Counted from the stretch's first letter, positions 41,760 through 51,254 are shown. The stretch is 64,000 nt of DNA from Streptomyces ficellus (GCF_009739905.1 NZ_CP034279.1:4278001-4342000); one strand, 5' to 3'. The notes: generated by a model from the letters alone, not told the origin. Numbers and translations: made by a program.

Positions 41760-43493
41760 CTACACCCACGTGTCCAGCCACATCCGGTCCCGCCAGTCGT
41801 CCATCGGGATGGACTGGCCGGTGTACAGGGGCCAGAAGTAGATGAAGTTCCAGATGATCAGCAGCACCAGGACGCCCGTGGCGACCGCGCCGATCGTGCG
41901 GCGGCGTTCCGCCGTGCCGTCCGGGCCCGGGGGGCCGAGCATCGCGCCGGCCATCATGGCGACCGCGAGGCACAGAAACGGGACGAAGACCACCGCGTAG
42001 AACAGGAAGATGGTGCGCTCCTGGTAGAGGAACCAGGGCACCCACCCGGCCGCGACCGCGCAGGCGATGGCGCCCGCGCGCCAGTCGCGGCGGAAGAACC
42101 AGCGCCACAGGACGTAGAGGACCGCGAAGCACGCCGCCCACCACAGCAGCGGCGTGCCGATCGCCAGCACCTCGCGGGCGCACTTCTCCGTGGCGTCCGC
42201 CGGGCAGCCGTCACGGCCCGCCGCCGGGTCCTCGTAGAAGTACGAGACGGGGCGGCCCAGCACGAGCCAGCTCCACGGGTTCGACTCGTAGGTGTGGCCC
42301 GACGTCAGGTTGATGTGGAACCGGTAGACCTCCGACTCGTAGTGCCACAGGCTGCGCCACCAGTCGGGGAACAGCCACGACCACGAGCTGTCCCGGCCCT
42401 CGGTGGCGGCCCAGTTCCGGAAGTAGCCCTTGTCCGTGAGGATCCAGCCCGACCACGACACGACGTACGTCACGATCGCCACCGGCACCGTCGAGACGAA
42501 CGCGGGCAGCAGGTCCCGCCGAACGACGGCCGCGTACGGGCGGAAGGCGCCGGCCGTGCGGCGGGCGCCGACGTCCCACAGCACCGTCATCACCCCGAAC
42601 GCGGCCAGGACGTACAGGCCGTTCCACTTGGTGGCCGCCGCCAGACCCACCGTCAGACCGGCCGCGAGCCGCCACGGCCGCCACCCCAGGCGCAGCGTCT
42701 CCGCGACGGCCGCGTCCGGCCGCAGCACCCCGTCCGCGTCCACCGGCAGCGCGGCGGCCAGCCGGCTCCGCGCCCAGTCGCGGTCGATCAGCAGGCACCC
42801 GAACGCCGCCAGGACGAAGAACATCAGCACCTGGTCCAGGAGCGCCGCCCGGCTCATCACGAAGTGCAGCCCGTCCACGGCCAGCAGCGCGCCCGCCAGG
42901 CAGCCCAGGAACGTCGACCGGAACAGCCGCCGCCCGATCCGGCACAGCATCAGCACCGACAGCGTGCCGAGCACCGCCACCATGAAGCGCCAGCCGAACG
43001 GATCGAAGCCGAACAGCCACTCGCCCGCCCCGATGACCCACTTGCCCACCGGCGGGTGCACCACGTAGCCGGGGCCCGCCGGGACCGCCACCGCGCCGGG
43101 GTCCGCCAGGATCGACGCGTCGACGTCCTTGGGCCACGACCCCTCGTAGCCCTGGTTGATCAGCGCCCAAGCGTCCTTGGCGTAGTACGTCTCGTCGAAT
43201 ATCACCGCGTGCGGCTCGCCCAGGTGCCAGAACCGCAGCAGTCCCGCGACGAGCGCCACCAGCAGCGGACCGCCCCACGCCGACAGCCGCCACAGCCGGT
43301 CGGCCAGGGCGGGCGGCGCGCCGAGCACCGTCCACAGCCGGTCGGAGGGGCGGGCGTAGCCGGGCACCAACCGCTCGCGCAGGCCCGTCACCGGCCGCGG
43401 CACGTAGCCGAAACGACGCAGGCGCCGCTGCCACGGGGGCGGCTCTTTCCCGGCGTCCTGCCCGCGCAGGGCCTCAGGAGCAGTACTGGTCAC
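41760..43493 (-). CDS. pmt: Protein O-mannosyltransferase (Pmt)
   Basis: A 577-aa GT39 membrane enzyme that transfers mannose from polyprenyl-phosphate-mannose to Ser/Thr of exported proteins. The catalytic Asp-Glu is in the first outer loop, IFDETYYAKD, followed by HPPVGKWVI and about 11 TM helices. The second outer loop holds WSWLFPDWWRSLWHYESE. GTG 43493 gives a cytosolic N-terminus before the first helix. In S. coelicolor the orthologue beside rsmI is SCO3154, needed for phage phiC31 adsorption because it glycosylates the phage receptor. Divergent from rsmI, 61 bp apart. Confidence 0.93.
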   Translation of the reverse strand: MTSTAPEALRGQDAGKEPPPWQRRLRRFGYVPRPVTGLRERLVPGYARPSDRLWTVLGAPPALADRLWRLSAWGGPLLVALVAGLLRFWHLGEPHAVIFDETYYAKDAWALINQGYEGSWPKDVDASILADPGAVAVPAGPGYVVHPPVGKWVIGAGEWLFGFDPFGWRFMVAVLGTLSVLMLCRIGRRLFRSTFLGCLAGALLAVDGLHFVMSRAALLDQVLMFFVLAAFGCLLIDRDWARSRLAAALPVDADGVLRPDAAVAETLRLGWRPWRLAAGLTVGLAAATKWNGLYVLAAFGVMTVLWDVGARRTAGAFRPYAAVVRRDLLPAFVSTVPVAIVTYVVSWSGWILTDKGYFRNWAATEGRDSSWSWLFPDWWRSLWHYESEVYRFHINLTSGHTYESNPWSWLVLGRPVSYFYEDPAAGRDGCPADATEKCAREVLAIGTPLLWWAACFAVLYVLWRWFFRRDWRAGAIACAVAAGWVPWFLYQERTIFLFYAVVFVPFLCLAVAMMAGAMLGPPGPDGTAERRRTIGAVATGVLVLLIIWNFIYFWPLYTGQSIPMDDWRDRMWLDTWV

Positions 43494-43554
43494 CGCGCCA
43501 TCGTAGGGAACGCGCCTGTGCGAGTCGCCCGTCCGGGCTGCGAGGATGACCCCT

Positions 43555-44445
43555 GTGACAGGAACGGTGACCGGAACGCTCGTACTCGCAGGGACCCCGA
43601 TCGGAGACGTCGCGGACGCCCCGCCGCGCCTCGCCGCCGAGCTGGAGGGGGCCGACATCGTCGCCGCGGAGGACACCCGGCGGCTGCGCCGGCTGACGCA
43701 GGCGCTCGGCGTGCACACCACCGGACGGGTCGTGTCGTACTTCGAGGGCAACGAGTCCGCCCGTACGCCCGAGCTGGTCGACGCCCTGGCGGGCGGCGCG
43801 CGCGTCCTGCTGGTCACCGACGCGGGCATGCCGTCCGTCTCCGACCCCGGCTACCGGCTGGTCGCCGCCGCCGTGGAACGGGACATCAAGGTCACCGCCG
43901 TGCCCGGACCGTCCGCCGTGCTGACCGCGCTCGCCCTGTCCGGGCTGCCGGTCGACCGCTTCTGCTTCGAGGGCTTCCTGCCCCGCAAGGCGGGCGAGCG
44001 CCGCACCCGGCTCCGCGAGGTCGCGGACGAGCGCCGCACCCTCGTCTACTTCGAGGCCCCGCACCGCCTCGACGACACGCTCGCCGCGATGGCCGAGGTG
44101 TTCGGCGAGGACCGGCGGGCCGCGGTGTGCCGGGAGCTGACCAAGACCTACGAGGAGGTCAAGCGCGGCGGCGTCGGCGAGCTGGCCCGATGGGCGGCCG
44201 ACGGCGTACGCGGCGAGATCACGATCGTCGTCGAGGGCGCCCCGGAGTCCGGGCCCGCCGAACTCGACGCGGCCGAGCTGGTGCGCCGGGTGCACGTGCG
44301 GGAGGAGGCGGGCGAGCGTCGGAAAGAAGCCATCGCCGCCGTCGCCGCCGAGGCCGGCCTTCCCAAGCGCGAGGTGTTCGACGCCGTCGTCGCGGCGAAG
44401 AACGCGTCTCGCGAAGGCCCGGCGAACGGTAAAGGACTATCGTAA
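43555..44445 (+). CDS. rsmI: 16S rRNA (cytidine(1402)-2'-O)-methyltransferase
   Basis: A 296-aa SAM-dependent enzyme of the tetrapyrrole-methylase fold. The motifs LVLAGTPIGDVADAP at the N-terminus, AEDTRRLRRL, VTDAGMPSVSDPG and VPGPSAVLTALALSG are the standard RsmI set. It methylates the ribose of C1402 in the decoding centre. GTG 43555 has GAGG 9 bases upstream and is preferred over ATG 43546, which has no ribosome-binding site. Confidence 0.93.
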   Translation: MTGTVTGTLVLAGTPIGDVADAPPRLAAELEGADIVAAEDTRRLRRLTQALGVHTTGRVVSYFEGNESARTPELVDALAGGARVLLVTDAGMPSVSDPGYRLVAAAVERDIKVTAVPGPSAVLTALALSGLPVDRFCFEGFLPRKAGERRTRLREVADERRTLVYFEAPHRLDDTLAAMAEVFGEDRRAAVCRELTKTYEEVKRGGVGELARWAADGVRGEITIVVEGAPESGPAELDAAELVRRVHVREEAGERRKEAIAAVAAEAGLPKREVFDAVVAAKNASREGPANGKGLS

Positions 44446-44575
44446 AAGGGCAAAGACCGGACCGCCCGGAGGGTCTCCCCGGCATGGAGAGCCCCAAGAC
44501 CGGTCCATCTTTCGGCAGGTGCCTTCGCACTCCCGCCCGCAGAGGCGTCCACTGGTGCAGTGGAAAGGAGCCGGC

Positions 44576-45001
44576 ATGAGCGAGACCACCAGCACCCCGG
44601 TCGGCCACGAGGCATATGCCTTCGCCTGCATGAACTGCGGGCACGGCTGGGAGCAGGCCTACGACATCGAGCACCACACCGACATCAGCGGACACGAGTT
44701 CGTCGTGTACAAGGCGGGGAACCGGCGTGTGCCGTCGCCGCTCTCCAACCCGACCTGCGTCAACTGCGGACGGCACGTCGTGCGCATCATGCGGGCCGGG
44801 CAGGTCTCCTCCGTGCTCGAACTGCTCGCCCAGGGCCAGGCCGAGCCCACCAAGGGCTCCGTCGGGGCCGCCGGGCCGACCCTCGGTCAGGAACGTGCGC
44901 CGGCGCCGCCCCCGGACACCCCGCGCCCCCCGGACACCCCGGCCAAGGAGCCGCACCACTGGCACCTGTCCGACCTGCTGCACGCCTTCCACCGCAAGTA
45001 G
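44576..45001 (+). CDS. Zinc-ribbon protein of unknown function
   Basis: A 141-aa soluble protein. Two CxxC pairs, CMNCG (near residue 20) and CVNCG (near 62), can bind one zinc as a treble-clef/ribbon, with EFVVYKAGNRRVPSPLSNP between them. The rest is a Pro-rich tail ending HHWHLSDLLHAFHRK, with several histidines. Conserved in Streptomyces next to tatD; the function is unknown. The ribosome-binding site AAAGGAG is 6 bases upstream of the ATG. The 130 bp before it contain only an irregular stem (GACCGG/CCGGTC) that may be an attenuator. Confidence 0.78.
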   Translation: MSETTSTPVGHEAYAFACMNCGHGWEQAYDIEHHTDISGHEFVVYKAGNRRVPSPLSNPTCVNCGRHVVRIMRAGQVSSVLELLAQGQAEPTKGSVGAAGPTLGQERAPAPPPDTPRPPDTPAKEPHHWHLSDLLHAFHRK

Positions 45002-45030
45002 CGCCCCGGCCCCTTTCGTACGATCGGGGC

Positions 45031-45900
45031 ATGAGTGCCAAGGACGCCCCGCCGCCGCTGCCCGAACCCCTCGGGGTACCGGTCGCCGATTCCCACACCC
45101 ACCTGGACATGCAGTCCGGCACCGTCGAGGAGGCCCTCGCCAAGGCCGCCGCCGTCGGCGTCGACACCGTGGTCCAGGTGGGCTGCGACCTGAAGGGCTC
45201 CCGGTGGGCCGCGGAGACGGCCGCCGCGTACGCGAACGTCCACGCCGCCGTCGCCCTCCACCCCAACGAAGCGCCGCGGATCGTGTTGGGCGATCCCGAC
45301 GGCTGGTCCAGGCAGGGCGCCCGGGAGGCCGGCGGCGACACGGCGCTGGACGACGCGCTCACCGAGATCGACCGGCTCGCCGCCCTCCCGGAGGTCAGGG
45401 CGGTCGGCGAGACCGGCCTCGACCACTTCCGCACCGGACCGGAGGGCATCGCCGCCCAGGAGCGGTCCTTCCGCGCGCACATCGAGATCGCCAAGCGGCA
45501 CGGCAAGGCCCTCGTCATCCACGACCGCGAGGCCCACGACGACGTCCTGCGGATCCTCGCCGAGGAGGGCGCCCCGGAGCGGACGGTCTTCCACTGCTAC
45601 TCCGGCGACGCGGAGATGGCGCGGATCTGCGCGGACGCCGGATACTTCATGTCCTTCGCCGGCAACGTCACCTTCAAGAACGCCCAGCCGCTGCGCGACG
45701 CACTCGCCGTCGCCCCCCTGGACCTGGTCCTCGTCGAGACGGACGCGCCGTTCCTCACGCCCGCGCCCTACCGCGGACGGCCCAACGCCCCGTATCTCGT
45801 TCCCATCACGGTCCGGGCGATGGCGGCGGTGCGGGGTGTCGACGAGGAGGCCATGTCGACCGCGATCGCCGTCAACACCGCGCGAGCCTTTGATTACTGA
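45031..45900 (+). CDS. tatD: TatD family metal-dependent DNase
   Basis: A 289-aa amidohydrolase-fold nuclease. Metal-binding residues are visible: DSHTHLD (two His), the Glu in VGETGLDHFR, VIHDREAHDD, FHCYSGD, and ETDAPFLTP. TatD enzymes degrade DNA 3' to 5' in repair and cell death. It lies 29 bp after the zinc-ribbon gene, probably one operon. Confidence 0.93.
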   Translation: MSAKDAPPPLPEPLGVPVADSHTHLDMQSGTVEEALAKAAAVGVDTVVQVGCDLKGSRWAAETAAAYANVHAAVALHPNEAPRIVLGDPDGWSRQGAREAGGDTALDDALTEIDRLAALPEVRAVGETGLDHFRTGPEGIAAQERSFRAHIEIAKRHGKALVIHDREAHDDVLRILAEEGAPERTVFHCYSGDAEMARICADAGYFMSFAGNVTFKNAQPLRDALAVAPLDLVLVETDAPFLTPAPYRGRPNAPYLVPITVRAMAAVRGVDEEAMSTAIAVNTARAFDY

Positions 45901-45920
45901 GCGATAACGACAGTCGGCCG

Positions 45921-45945
45921 CCCAGGGTAGCGCCGCGACCCTGGG
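45921..45945 (+). terminator. Stem-loop after tatD
   Basis: CCCAGGGT and ACCCTGGG around a 9-base loop, 20 bases after the tatD stop and just upstream of the rpfB promoter. Confidence 0.6.
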
Positions 45946-45958
45946 TAGTCGAGTCGCT

Positions 45959-45987
45959 TTGGAGAGTGACCGGCGCTCCGCTAGGGT
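45959..45987 (+). promoter_or_regulatory. Probable rpfB promoter
   Basis: TTGGAG (45959-45964) and TAGGGT (45982-45987) are 17 bases apart, a good vegetative promoter. The -10 ends 9 bases before the rpfB GTG, so the message is leaderless or nearly so, which agrees with the lack of a Shine-Dalgarno. Confidence 0.65.
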
Positions 45988-45996
45988 CCCGGCCTC

Positions 45997-47487
45997 GTGA
46001 GCACCTCCCAGGGCAGTCACCGCGCCGCCACCCGGAGCGGCCGCCACGCCTCCGGGCCGCCTTCCCCCGCCCCCGCACCGGCGGGGTACGGGGCGTGGGA
46101 CGCGACCCCGCAGGCGCCGGCGCCACCGCCCGCCCCCGCCCCGGTCGCCGTCTACCGGGCACTGCCCCGCCAGGGCGGCACGGGAACGGCCGGGACCGGG
46201 ACCGAGGCCGCGACCGGGGCCGCCGGCCACCAGGGGGCGGGTTCCCGACCGGCGGCCGGGACGAGCCCGCGAGCCGGGGGCGTCGACCCCGAGGCGCCCA
46301 CCCTCACGGCCGTACCCGCCGGGGGTCCCGCCGGCGGCCGCGCCGAGGCCCGCCGCGCCGCCCGCCGCCGCAGGGCCGCCGCGCCCGGCGGCCCCGAGGG
46401 GCTGCGGCGGCTCGTCCCGCAGGCCCTCGTCGTGGCGTTCCTCGCGGGCGGCACCAGCGCCTTCGTCGCCGACGACAAGGCCGTACGCCTCAGCGTCGAC
46501 GGCGGCGCCCCCCGCACCCTGCACACCTTCGCCGACGACGTCTCCGAGCTCCTCGCCGACCAGGGCCTGGACGTCGGCGAACACGACCTCGTCGCCCCCG
46601 GCGCCCACCAGGCGCTCGCCAGCGGCGACGAAGTCGTCCTGCGCTACGGCCGCCCCGTCACCCTCACCCTCGACGGCCACCGCCGCCAGATCTGGACCAC
46701 CGCCCGGACCGTCGACGAGGCCCTGCGCGCCCTCGGGGTCCGCGCCGAGGGCGCCTACCTGTCCGTGTCCCGCTCCTCCGCCATCAGCCGGCGCGGCCTC
46801 GCCCTCGACGTACGCACCGAACGCACCGTGACCTTCATGGCCGACGGCCGCGAGCGCACCGTCCGCACCAACGCCGCCACCGTCCGCGAGGCCCTCCACC
46901 AGGCGGGCATCACCCTCAGCGGACGCGACACCACCTCCGTGCCGCCCGGCAGCTTCCCCCGCGACGGGCAGACGATCACCATCATGCGGATCACCGACAC
47001 CAGCGAAATCCGCGAGGAGCCCGTCCCGTACGAGATCGTGAAGGTCGACGACCCCGCCCTCCACCAAGGCACCGAGGTCGTCGAACGCCAGGGGCGGCCG
47101 GGCGTGCGCCGCGTCACCTACTCCGTGCGCACCGTCAACGGCGTCCGGCACAAGCCGACGCGGATCGCCGACGAGATCGTGCGCGAGCCCGTCCACCGGC
47201 GGGTCCTGGTCGGCACCCGGCCCATGCCCAGCTCCGTCGACGGCGCCGACCACCTGAACTGGGACGCCCTCGCCCAGTGCGAGTCCGGCGGCCGGCCCGA
47301 CGCCGTGGACGCCTCCGGCACCTACGGCGGGCTCTACCAGTTCGACCCCGGCACCTGGCGCTCCCTCGGCGGCAGCGGCACCGCCCAGAACGCCCCCGCC
47401 GCCGAACAGACATTCCGGGCGAAGAAGCTGTACGTACAACGGGGGGCGAGCCCGTGGCCGCACTGCGGCCGTAGGCTGTATCGGTGA
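45997..47487 (+). CDS. rpfB: Resuscitation-promoting factor RpfB
   Basis: A 496-aa cell-wall hydrolase. After a disordered Pro/Ala/Gly N-terminus comes one membrane helix (LVPQALVVAFLAGGTSAFV), three DUF348 repeats (each opening like VRLSVDGGAPRTLHTFADDV; about residues 165-330), a G5 domain (about 330-405), and the Rpf catalytic domain (LNWDALAQCESGGRPD, with the catalytic Glu in CESGG). Rpf enzymes cleave peptidoglycan glycan chains and help spores germinate. Its stop overlaps the rsmA GTG (GTGA). The same order, tatD-rpfB-ksgA-ispE, is found in mycobacteria. Confidence 0.95.
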   Translation: MSTSQGSHRAATRSGRHASGPPSPAPAPAGYGAWDATPQAPAPPPAPAPVAVYRALPRQGGTGTAGTGTEAATGAAGHQGAGSRPAAGTSPRAGGVDPEAPTLTAVPAGGPAGGRAEARRAARRRRAAAPGGPEGLRRLVPQALVVAFLAGGTSAFVADDKAVRLSVDGGAPRTLHTFADDVSELLADQGLDVGEHDLVAPGAHQALASGDEVVLRYGRPVTLTLDGHRRQIWTTARTVDEALRALGVRAEGAYLSVSRSSAISRRGLALDVRTERTVTFMADGRERTVRTNAATVREALHQAGITLSGRDTTSVPPGSFPRDGQTITIMRITDTSEIREEPVPYEIVKVDDPALHQGTEVVERQGRPGVRRVTYSVRTVNGVRHKPTRIADEIVREPVHRRVLVGTRPMPSSVDGADHLNWDALAQCESGGRPDAVDASGTYGGLYQFDPGTWRSLGGSGTAQNAPAAEQTFRAKKLYVQRGASPWPHCGRRLYR

Positions 47488-48347
47488 GCACCACTGAGCC
47501 CGACGCCCTCCTCGGCCCCGCCGACATCCGTGAACTGGCCGCCGCGCTGGGCGTACGCCCCACCAAGCAGCGCGGCCAGAACTTCGTCATCGACGCCAAC
47601 ACCGTGCGGCGCATCGTCCGCACCGCGGAGGTCCGCCCCGAGGACGTCGTCGTGGAGGTCGGGCCCGGACTCGGATCGCTGACCCTGGCCCTGCTGGAGG
47701 CCGCCGACCGGGTCACCGCCGTCGAGATCGACGACGTCCTCGCCGGCGCCCTGCCCGCCACGATCGCCGCCCGCATGCCGGCCAGGAAGGACCGCTTCGC
47801 GCTCGTCCACTCCGACGCCATGCACGTCCAGGAGCTGCCCGGCCCGCCGCCCACCGCGCTCGTCGCGAACCTCCCGTACAACGTCGCCGTGCCCGTCCTG
47901 CTGCACATGCTCGACCGCTTCCCGACCATCGAACGGACCCTCGTCATGGTCCAGGCCGAGGTCGCCGACCGGCTCGCGGCACAACCCGGCAACAAGGTCT
48001 ACGGCGTGCCGTCGGTGAAGGCCAACTGGTACGCGCACGTCAAGCGCGCCGGCGCCATCGGCCGCAACGTCTTCTGGCCCGCCCCCAACGTCGACTCCGG
48101 CCTCGTCTCCCTCGTGCGCCGCACCGAGCCCCTGAAGACCACCGCCACCAAGAGCGAGGTCTTCGCCGTCGTCGACGCCGCGTTCGCCCAGCGCCGCAAG
48201 ACCCTGCGCGCCGCCCTCGCAGGCTGGGCCGGATCACCGGCCGCCGCCGAGGCCGCCCTGGTCGCCGCGGGCGTCTCCCCGCAGGCCCGGGGCGAGGCCC
48301 TCACCGTGGAAGAGTTCGCACGCATCGCGGAGGCCAAGTCAGCGTGA
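47484..48347 (+). CDS. rsmA: 16S rRNA (adenine(1518)/(1519)-N6)-dimethyltransferase
   Basis: A 287-aa KsgA methyltransferase that dimethylates two adjacent adenines in helix 45 of 16S rRNA. Motifs are KQRGQNFVID, EVGPGLGSLT (SAM site), ANLPYNVAVPV (catalytic NLPY), and AFAQRRKTLRAAL near the end. GTG start overlapping rpfB, and GTGA overlap to ispE. Confidence 0.96.
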   Translation: MSTTEPDALLGPADIRELAAALGVRPTKQRGQNFVIDANTVRRIVRTAEVRPEDVVVEVGPGLGSLTLALLEAADRVTAVEIDDVLAGALPATIAARMPARKDRFALVHSDAMHVQELPGPPPTALVANLPYNVAVPVLLHMLDRFPTIERTLVMVQAEVADRLAAQPGNKVYGVPSVKANWYAHVKRAGAIGRNVFWPAPNVDSGLVSLVRRTEPLKTTATKSEVFAVVDAAFAQRRKTLRAALAGWAGSPAAAEAALVAAGVSPQARGEALTVEEFARIAEAKSA

Positions 48348-49243
48348 GCATCACCGTACGCGTACCCGCCAAGGTCAACGTCCAGCTCGCCGTCGGCGCC
48401 GCCCGCCCGGACGGCTTCCACGACCTGGCCAACGTCTTCCTCGCCGTCTCGCTCTACGACGAGGTGACCGCCACCCCCGCCGACGAGCTGCGCATCACCT
48501 GCTCCGGCCCCGACGCGGACCAGGTGCCGCTCGACACCACCAACCTTGCCGCCCGCGCGGCGGCCGCCCTCGCCGCCCGGCACGGCATCTCCCCGGACGT
48601 CCACCTCCACATCGCCAAGGACATCCCGGTCGCCGGCGGCATGGCGGGCGGCAGCGCCGACGGCGCGGGCGCCCTCCTCGCCTGCGACGCCCTCTGGGGC
48701 ACCGGCGCCACCCGGGACGAACTCCTCGACATCTGCGCCGGACTCGGCAGCGACGTGCCCTTCAGCCTCGTCGGCGGCGCCGCCCTCGGCACCGGACGCG
48801 GCGAGCGGCTCACCCCGCTGGAAGTCGGCGGCACCTTCCACTGGGTCTTCGCCGTCGCCGACGGCGGACTGTCCACCCCCGCGGTGTACGGAGAGTTCGA
48901 CCGGCTCACCGCCGGCACGGACGTCCCCGCCCCGGCCGCCTCCCCCGCCCTGCTGGACGCCCTGCGCACCGGTGACACCACCCTCCTCGCCGGAGCCCTC
49001 GTCAACGACCTCCAGCCCGCCGCCCTCTCCCTGCGCCCCTCACTCGCCGCCACCCTCGCGGCGGGCACCGGCGCCGGCGCCCTCGCCGGCCTGGTCTCCG
49101 GCTCCGGGCCGACGACCGCGTTCCTGGTCAAGGACGAGGAGGCGGCCCGCACCGTCGCCGACGCCCTGATCGCCTCCGGCACCTGCCGCACCGCCCGCAC
49201 GGCCACCTCCCCCGCCCCGGGAGCTACTCAGATCCGCACCTGA
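48344..49243 (+). CDS. ispE: 4-diphosphocytidyl-2-C-methyl-D-erythritol kinase
   Basis: A 299-aa GHMP kinase of the MEP isoprenoid pathway. VRVPAKVNVQLAVGAARPDG is the N-terminal substrate motif, PVAGGMAGGSADGAGAL the ATP loop, and LVSGSGPTTAFLV the third GHMP box. GTG start coupled to rsmA. Supplies isoprenyl units for quinones and for the polyprenyl phosphates that Pmt needs. Confidence 0.96.
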   Translation: MSITVRVPAKVNVQLAVGAARPDGFHDLANVFLAVSLYDEVTATPADELRITCSGPDADQVPLDTTNLAARAAAALAARHGISPDVHLHIAKDIPVAGGMAGGSADGAGALLACDALWGTGATRDELLDICAGLGSDVPFSLVGGAALGTGRGERLTPLEVGGTFHWVFAVADGGLSTPAVYGEFDRLTAGTDVPAPAASPALLDALRTGDTTLLAGALVNDLQPAALSLRPSLAATLAAGTGAGALAGLVSGSGPTTAFLVKDEEAARTVADALIASGTCRTARTATSPAPGATQIRT

Positions 49244-49291
49244 GTACGAAAGCGGTGACGCCGGTACGGCCCCGCCCGGGACCGTACCGGC

Positions 49292-50581
49292 ATGGCTATC
49301 AGCGTCTCGGAGCTCGCCGCCCGCACCCCCGACACCCGCGACCGGTACGTCGACCTCCTGCGGGTCGCGTCCCTCGCCACCGTCGTGCTCGGCCACTGGC
49401 TGATGGCCGCCGTCACCACCGACGGCACGGTCGGCAACCTGCTCGCCGAGATCCCCCAGCTGCAACCGCTCACCTGGGCACTCCAGGTCATGCCCGTGTT
49501 CTTCTTCGTCGGCGGCTTCTCCCACGCCCTGTCGTACCGCTCACGCCCCGACTACGCCACCTTCCTGCGGGCCCGGCTGCAACGCCTGCTGCGCCCCACG
49601 ATGGTGTTCACCGGCGCCTGGACCGCCGCCGCGCTCGCCCTCCAGGTCACCGGCCGGGACGGCGGCCTCACGGGCGTCGCCCTGCGCCTGGTCGCCCAGC
49701 CGCTGTGGTTCATCGGCATCTACCTCGCCATGGTCGCGTTCACCCCGCCGCTGCTCCGGCTCCACGAGCGGTACGGGTGGGGCGCGTTCGGCGCGCTGGC
49801 CGCGGCCGCGGCCGCGGTGGACGTACTCCGGTTCGCCGCCGGAGTGCCGTACGTCGAGTTCCTCAACTTCGCCTTCGTGTGGCTGGCCGTGCACCAGCTG
49901 GGCTTCCTGCGCGCCGACGACCGCATCCGGGTGCCGTCGCTGCTCGCCGCCGCGGGCCTGGCGGGCGCCGCGGCGCTGGTGGCGCTCGGCCCGTACCCGC
50001 TGTCCATGGTCGGCATGCCGGGCGAGAAGGTCTCCAACATGGCCCCGCCGACGCTCGCCCTGCTGTGCCACGGCATGTGGCTGGTCGGCGCGGTGGAGCT
50101 GCTGCGCGGCCCCGGCGCCCGGCTGGCCCGCCGCCCGGCCGTGTGGCGGGCGGTCATCACCGCGAACGGCATCGCCATGACGGCGTTCCTGTGGCACCTG
50201 ACGGCCATGCTCGGCGTGTACGGCGCGACGCTCGCGCTCGGCGTACCGCTGCCGGAGCCCGCGTCCGCCGCCTGGTGGGCGCAGGTGCCGGTGCGGCTGG
50301 CCGTCGCGGCGGCGGTGACGGCGCTGCTGGTCGCCGCCTTCCGCGCCGCCGAACGGCCCGGCCCCCGCCGCCCGTCCGGCACCACGGGCTCCTCGCCCCT
50401 GGCGGCCCTCGGCATCACTCTGTGCCTGTTCGGCGTCCTCGGCCTGTCGATGGTCGGCTTCGGCGGCCTGCTCGACGGCCGCTCCGCCCTCCTGATCGCC
50501 GTCCCCGTCACCGCCCCGCTGGCGGTCGGCATGGCCCTGGCGGGCTGGCTCCTGGTGGAACGCGCGGGCCGCGGCGCCTGA
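49292..50581 (+). CDS. Acyltransferase 3 family membrane protein
   Basis: A 429-aa integral protein with about ten TM helices. RYVDLLRVASLATVVLGHWL is the start typical of acyltransferase-3 proteins, with the catalytic His in LGHW; FFFVGGFSHALSYRSR follows. Members O-acylate cell-wall sugars, lipids or antibiotics on the membrane face. ATG 49292, 48 bp after ispE, possibly co-transcribed. Substrate unknown. Confidence 0.87.
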   Translation: MAISVSELAARTPDTRDRYVDLLRVASLATVVLGHWLMAAVTTDGTVGNLLAEIPQLQPLTWALQVMPVFFFVGGFSHALSYRSRPDYATFLRARLQRLLRPTMVFTGAWTAAALALQVTGRDGGLTGVALRLVAQPLWFIGIYLAMVAFTPPLLRLHERYGWGAFGALAAAAAAVDVLRFAAGVPYVEFLNFAFVWLAVHQLGFLRADDRIRVPSLLAAAGLAGAAALVALGPYPLSMVGMPGEKVSNMAPPTLALLCHGMWLVGAVELLRGPGARLARRPAVWRAVITANGIAMTAFLWHLTAMLGVYGATLALGVPLPEPASAAWWAQVPVRLAVAAAVTALLVAAFRAAERPGPRRPSGTTGSSPLAALGITLCLFGVLGLSMVGFGGLLDGRSALLIAVPVTAPLAVGMALAGWLLVERAGRGA

Positions 50582-50606
50582 CCCCGGCCGCCCGGCCCGT
50601 ACGGGC

Positions 50607-51254
50607 TCAGCCCGCGAGCGCGACGGTCCGCTTCGCCAGCTCGTACGCCGGGAGCATCGCCTTGTGCTCAGCGGCGTCCAGACCGCCCAGGTGCACCACG
50701 ACCACACCGCGCGGCGTGCTGACGGCGAAGGCCCGCTCGGGCTTGGGCCCGTCGGTGAACTCGCTGCTGATCGTGAAGGACACCTCGGTGGCGGCGAGCG
50801 CCCCCGCCTTGATCTCCTGGTACGCGGCCTTCGAGGCGTTCTCCTCGTCGCCGACGTACGCCTCCAGCGCCTCGCGCGGCGTCTCCTTCGCGTCGCCGCC
50901 CGTCCAGACGCGCACGAACCCGACGTGCCCGGCCGGCTTGGCGTCCACCTCGCACACCAGGGTCACCGTGCCCTGCTTCGCCAGCGCCGCGAAGTCCGGG
51001 TCAGCGGCGACCGACACCGCCTCCGCGGTCCACTTCGGCGCCGTCTCGAAGGTCACCGGCAGCACGCACGGCGTCCCCTTCGCCCCGAGCACGACGCCCT
51101 TCCCCACCCCGGCAGCCGGCTTCGCCGCCCCGGTCGCCGCCGCCTTGGTCGCCTCGGCGGGCGCGGCCGTGTCCGTCCCGGAGGAGCACCCCACCAGCCC
51201 CACCCCGGCCGCCACCACCACGACAGCCCCCCGCCACATCCCGTACCGCCCCAC
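50607..51254 (-). CDS. Lipoprotein of unknown function
   Basis: A 215-aa exported lipoprotein. A lipobox GLVGCSS puts the lipidated Cys near residue 23, followed by an Ala/Thr/Lys linker and a globular domain with CVLPVTFETAPKWTAEAV and SFTISSEFTDGPKPERAF. Two cysteines (C63 and C101 approximately) could form a disulfide. Start is GTG 51254 or ATG 51239. Converges with the acyltransferase gene, 25 bp apart. No known family. Confidence 0.8.
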   Translation of the reverse strand: MGRYGMWRGAVVVVAAGVGLVGCSSGTDTAAPAEATKAAATGAAKPAAGVGKGVVLGAKGTPCVLPVTFETAPKWTAEAVSVAADPDFAALAKQGTVTLVCEVDAKPAGHVGFVRVWTGGDAKETPREALEAYVGDEENASKAAYQEIKAGALAATEVSFTISSEFTDGPKPERAFAVSTPRGVVVVHLGGLDAAEHKAMLPAYELAKRTVALAG

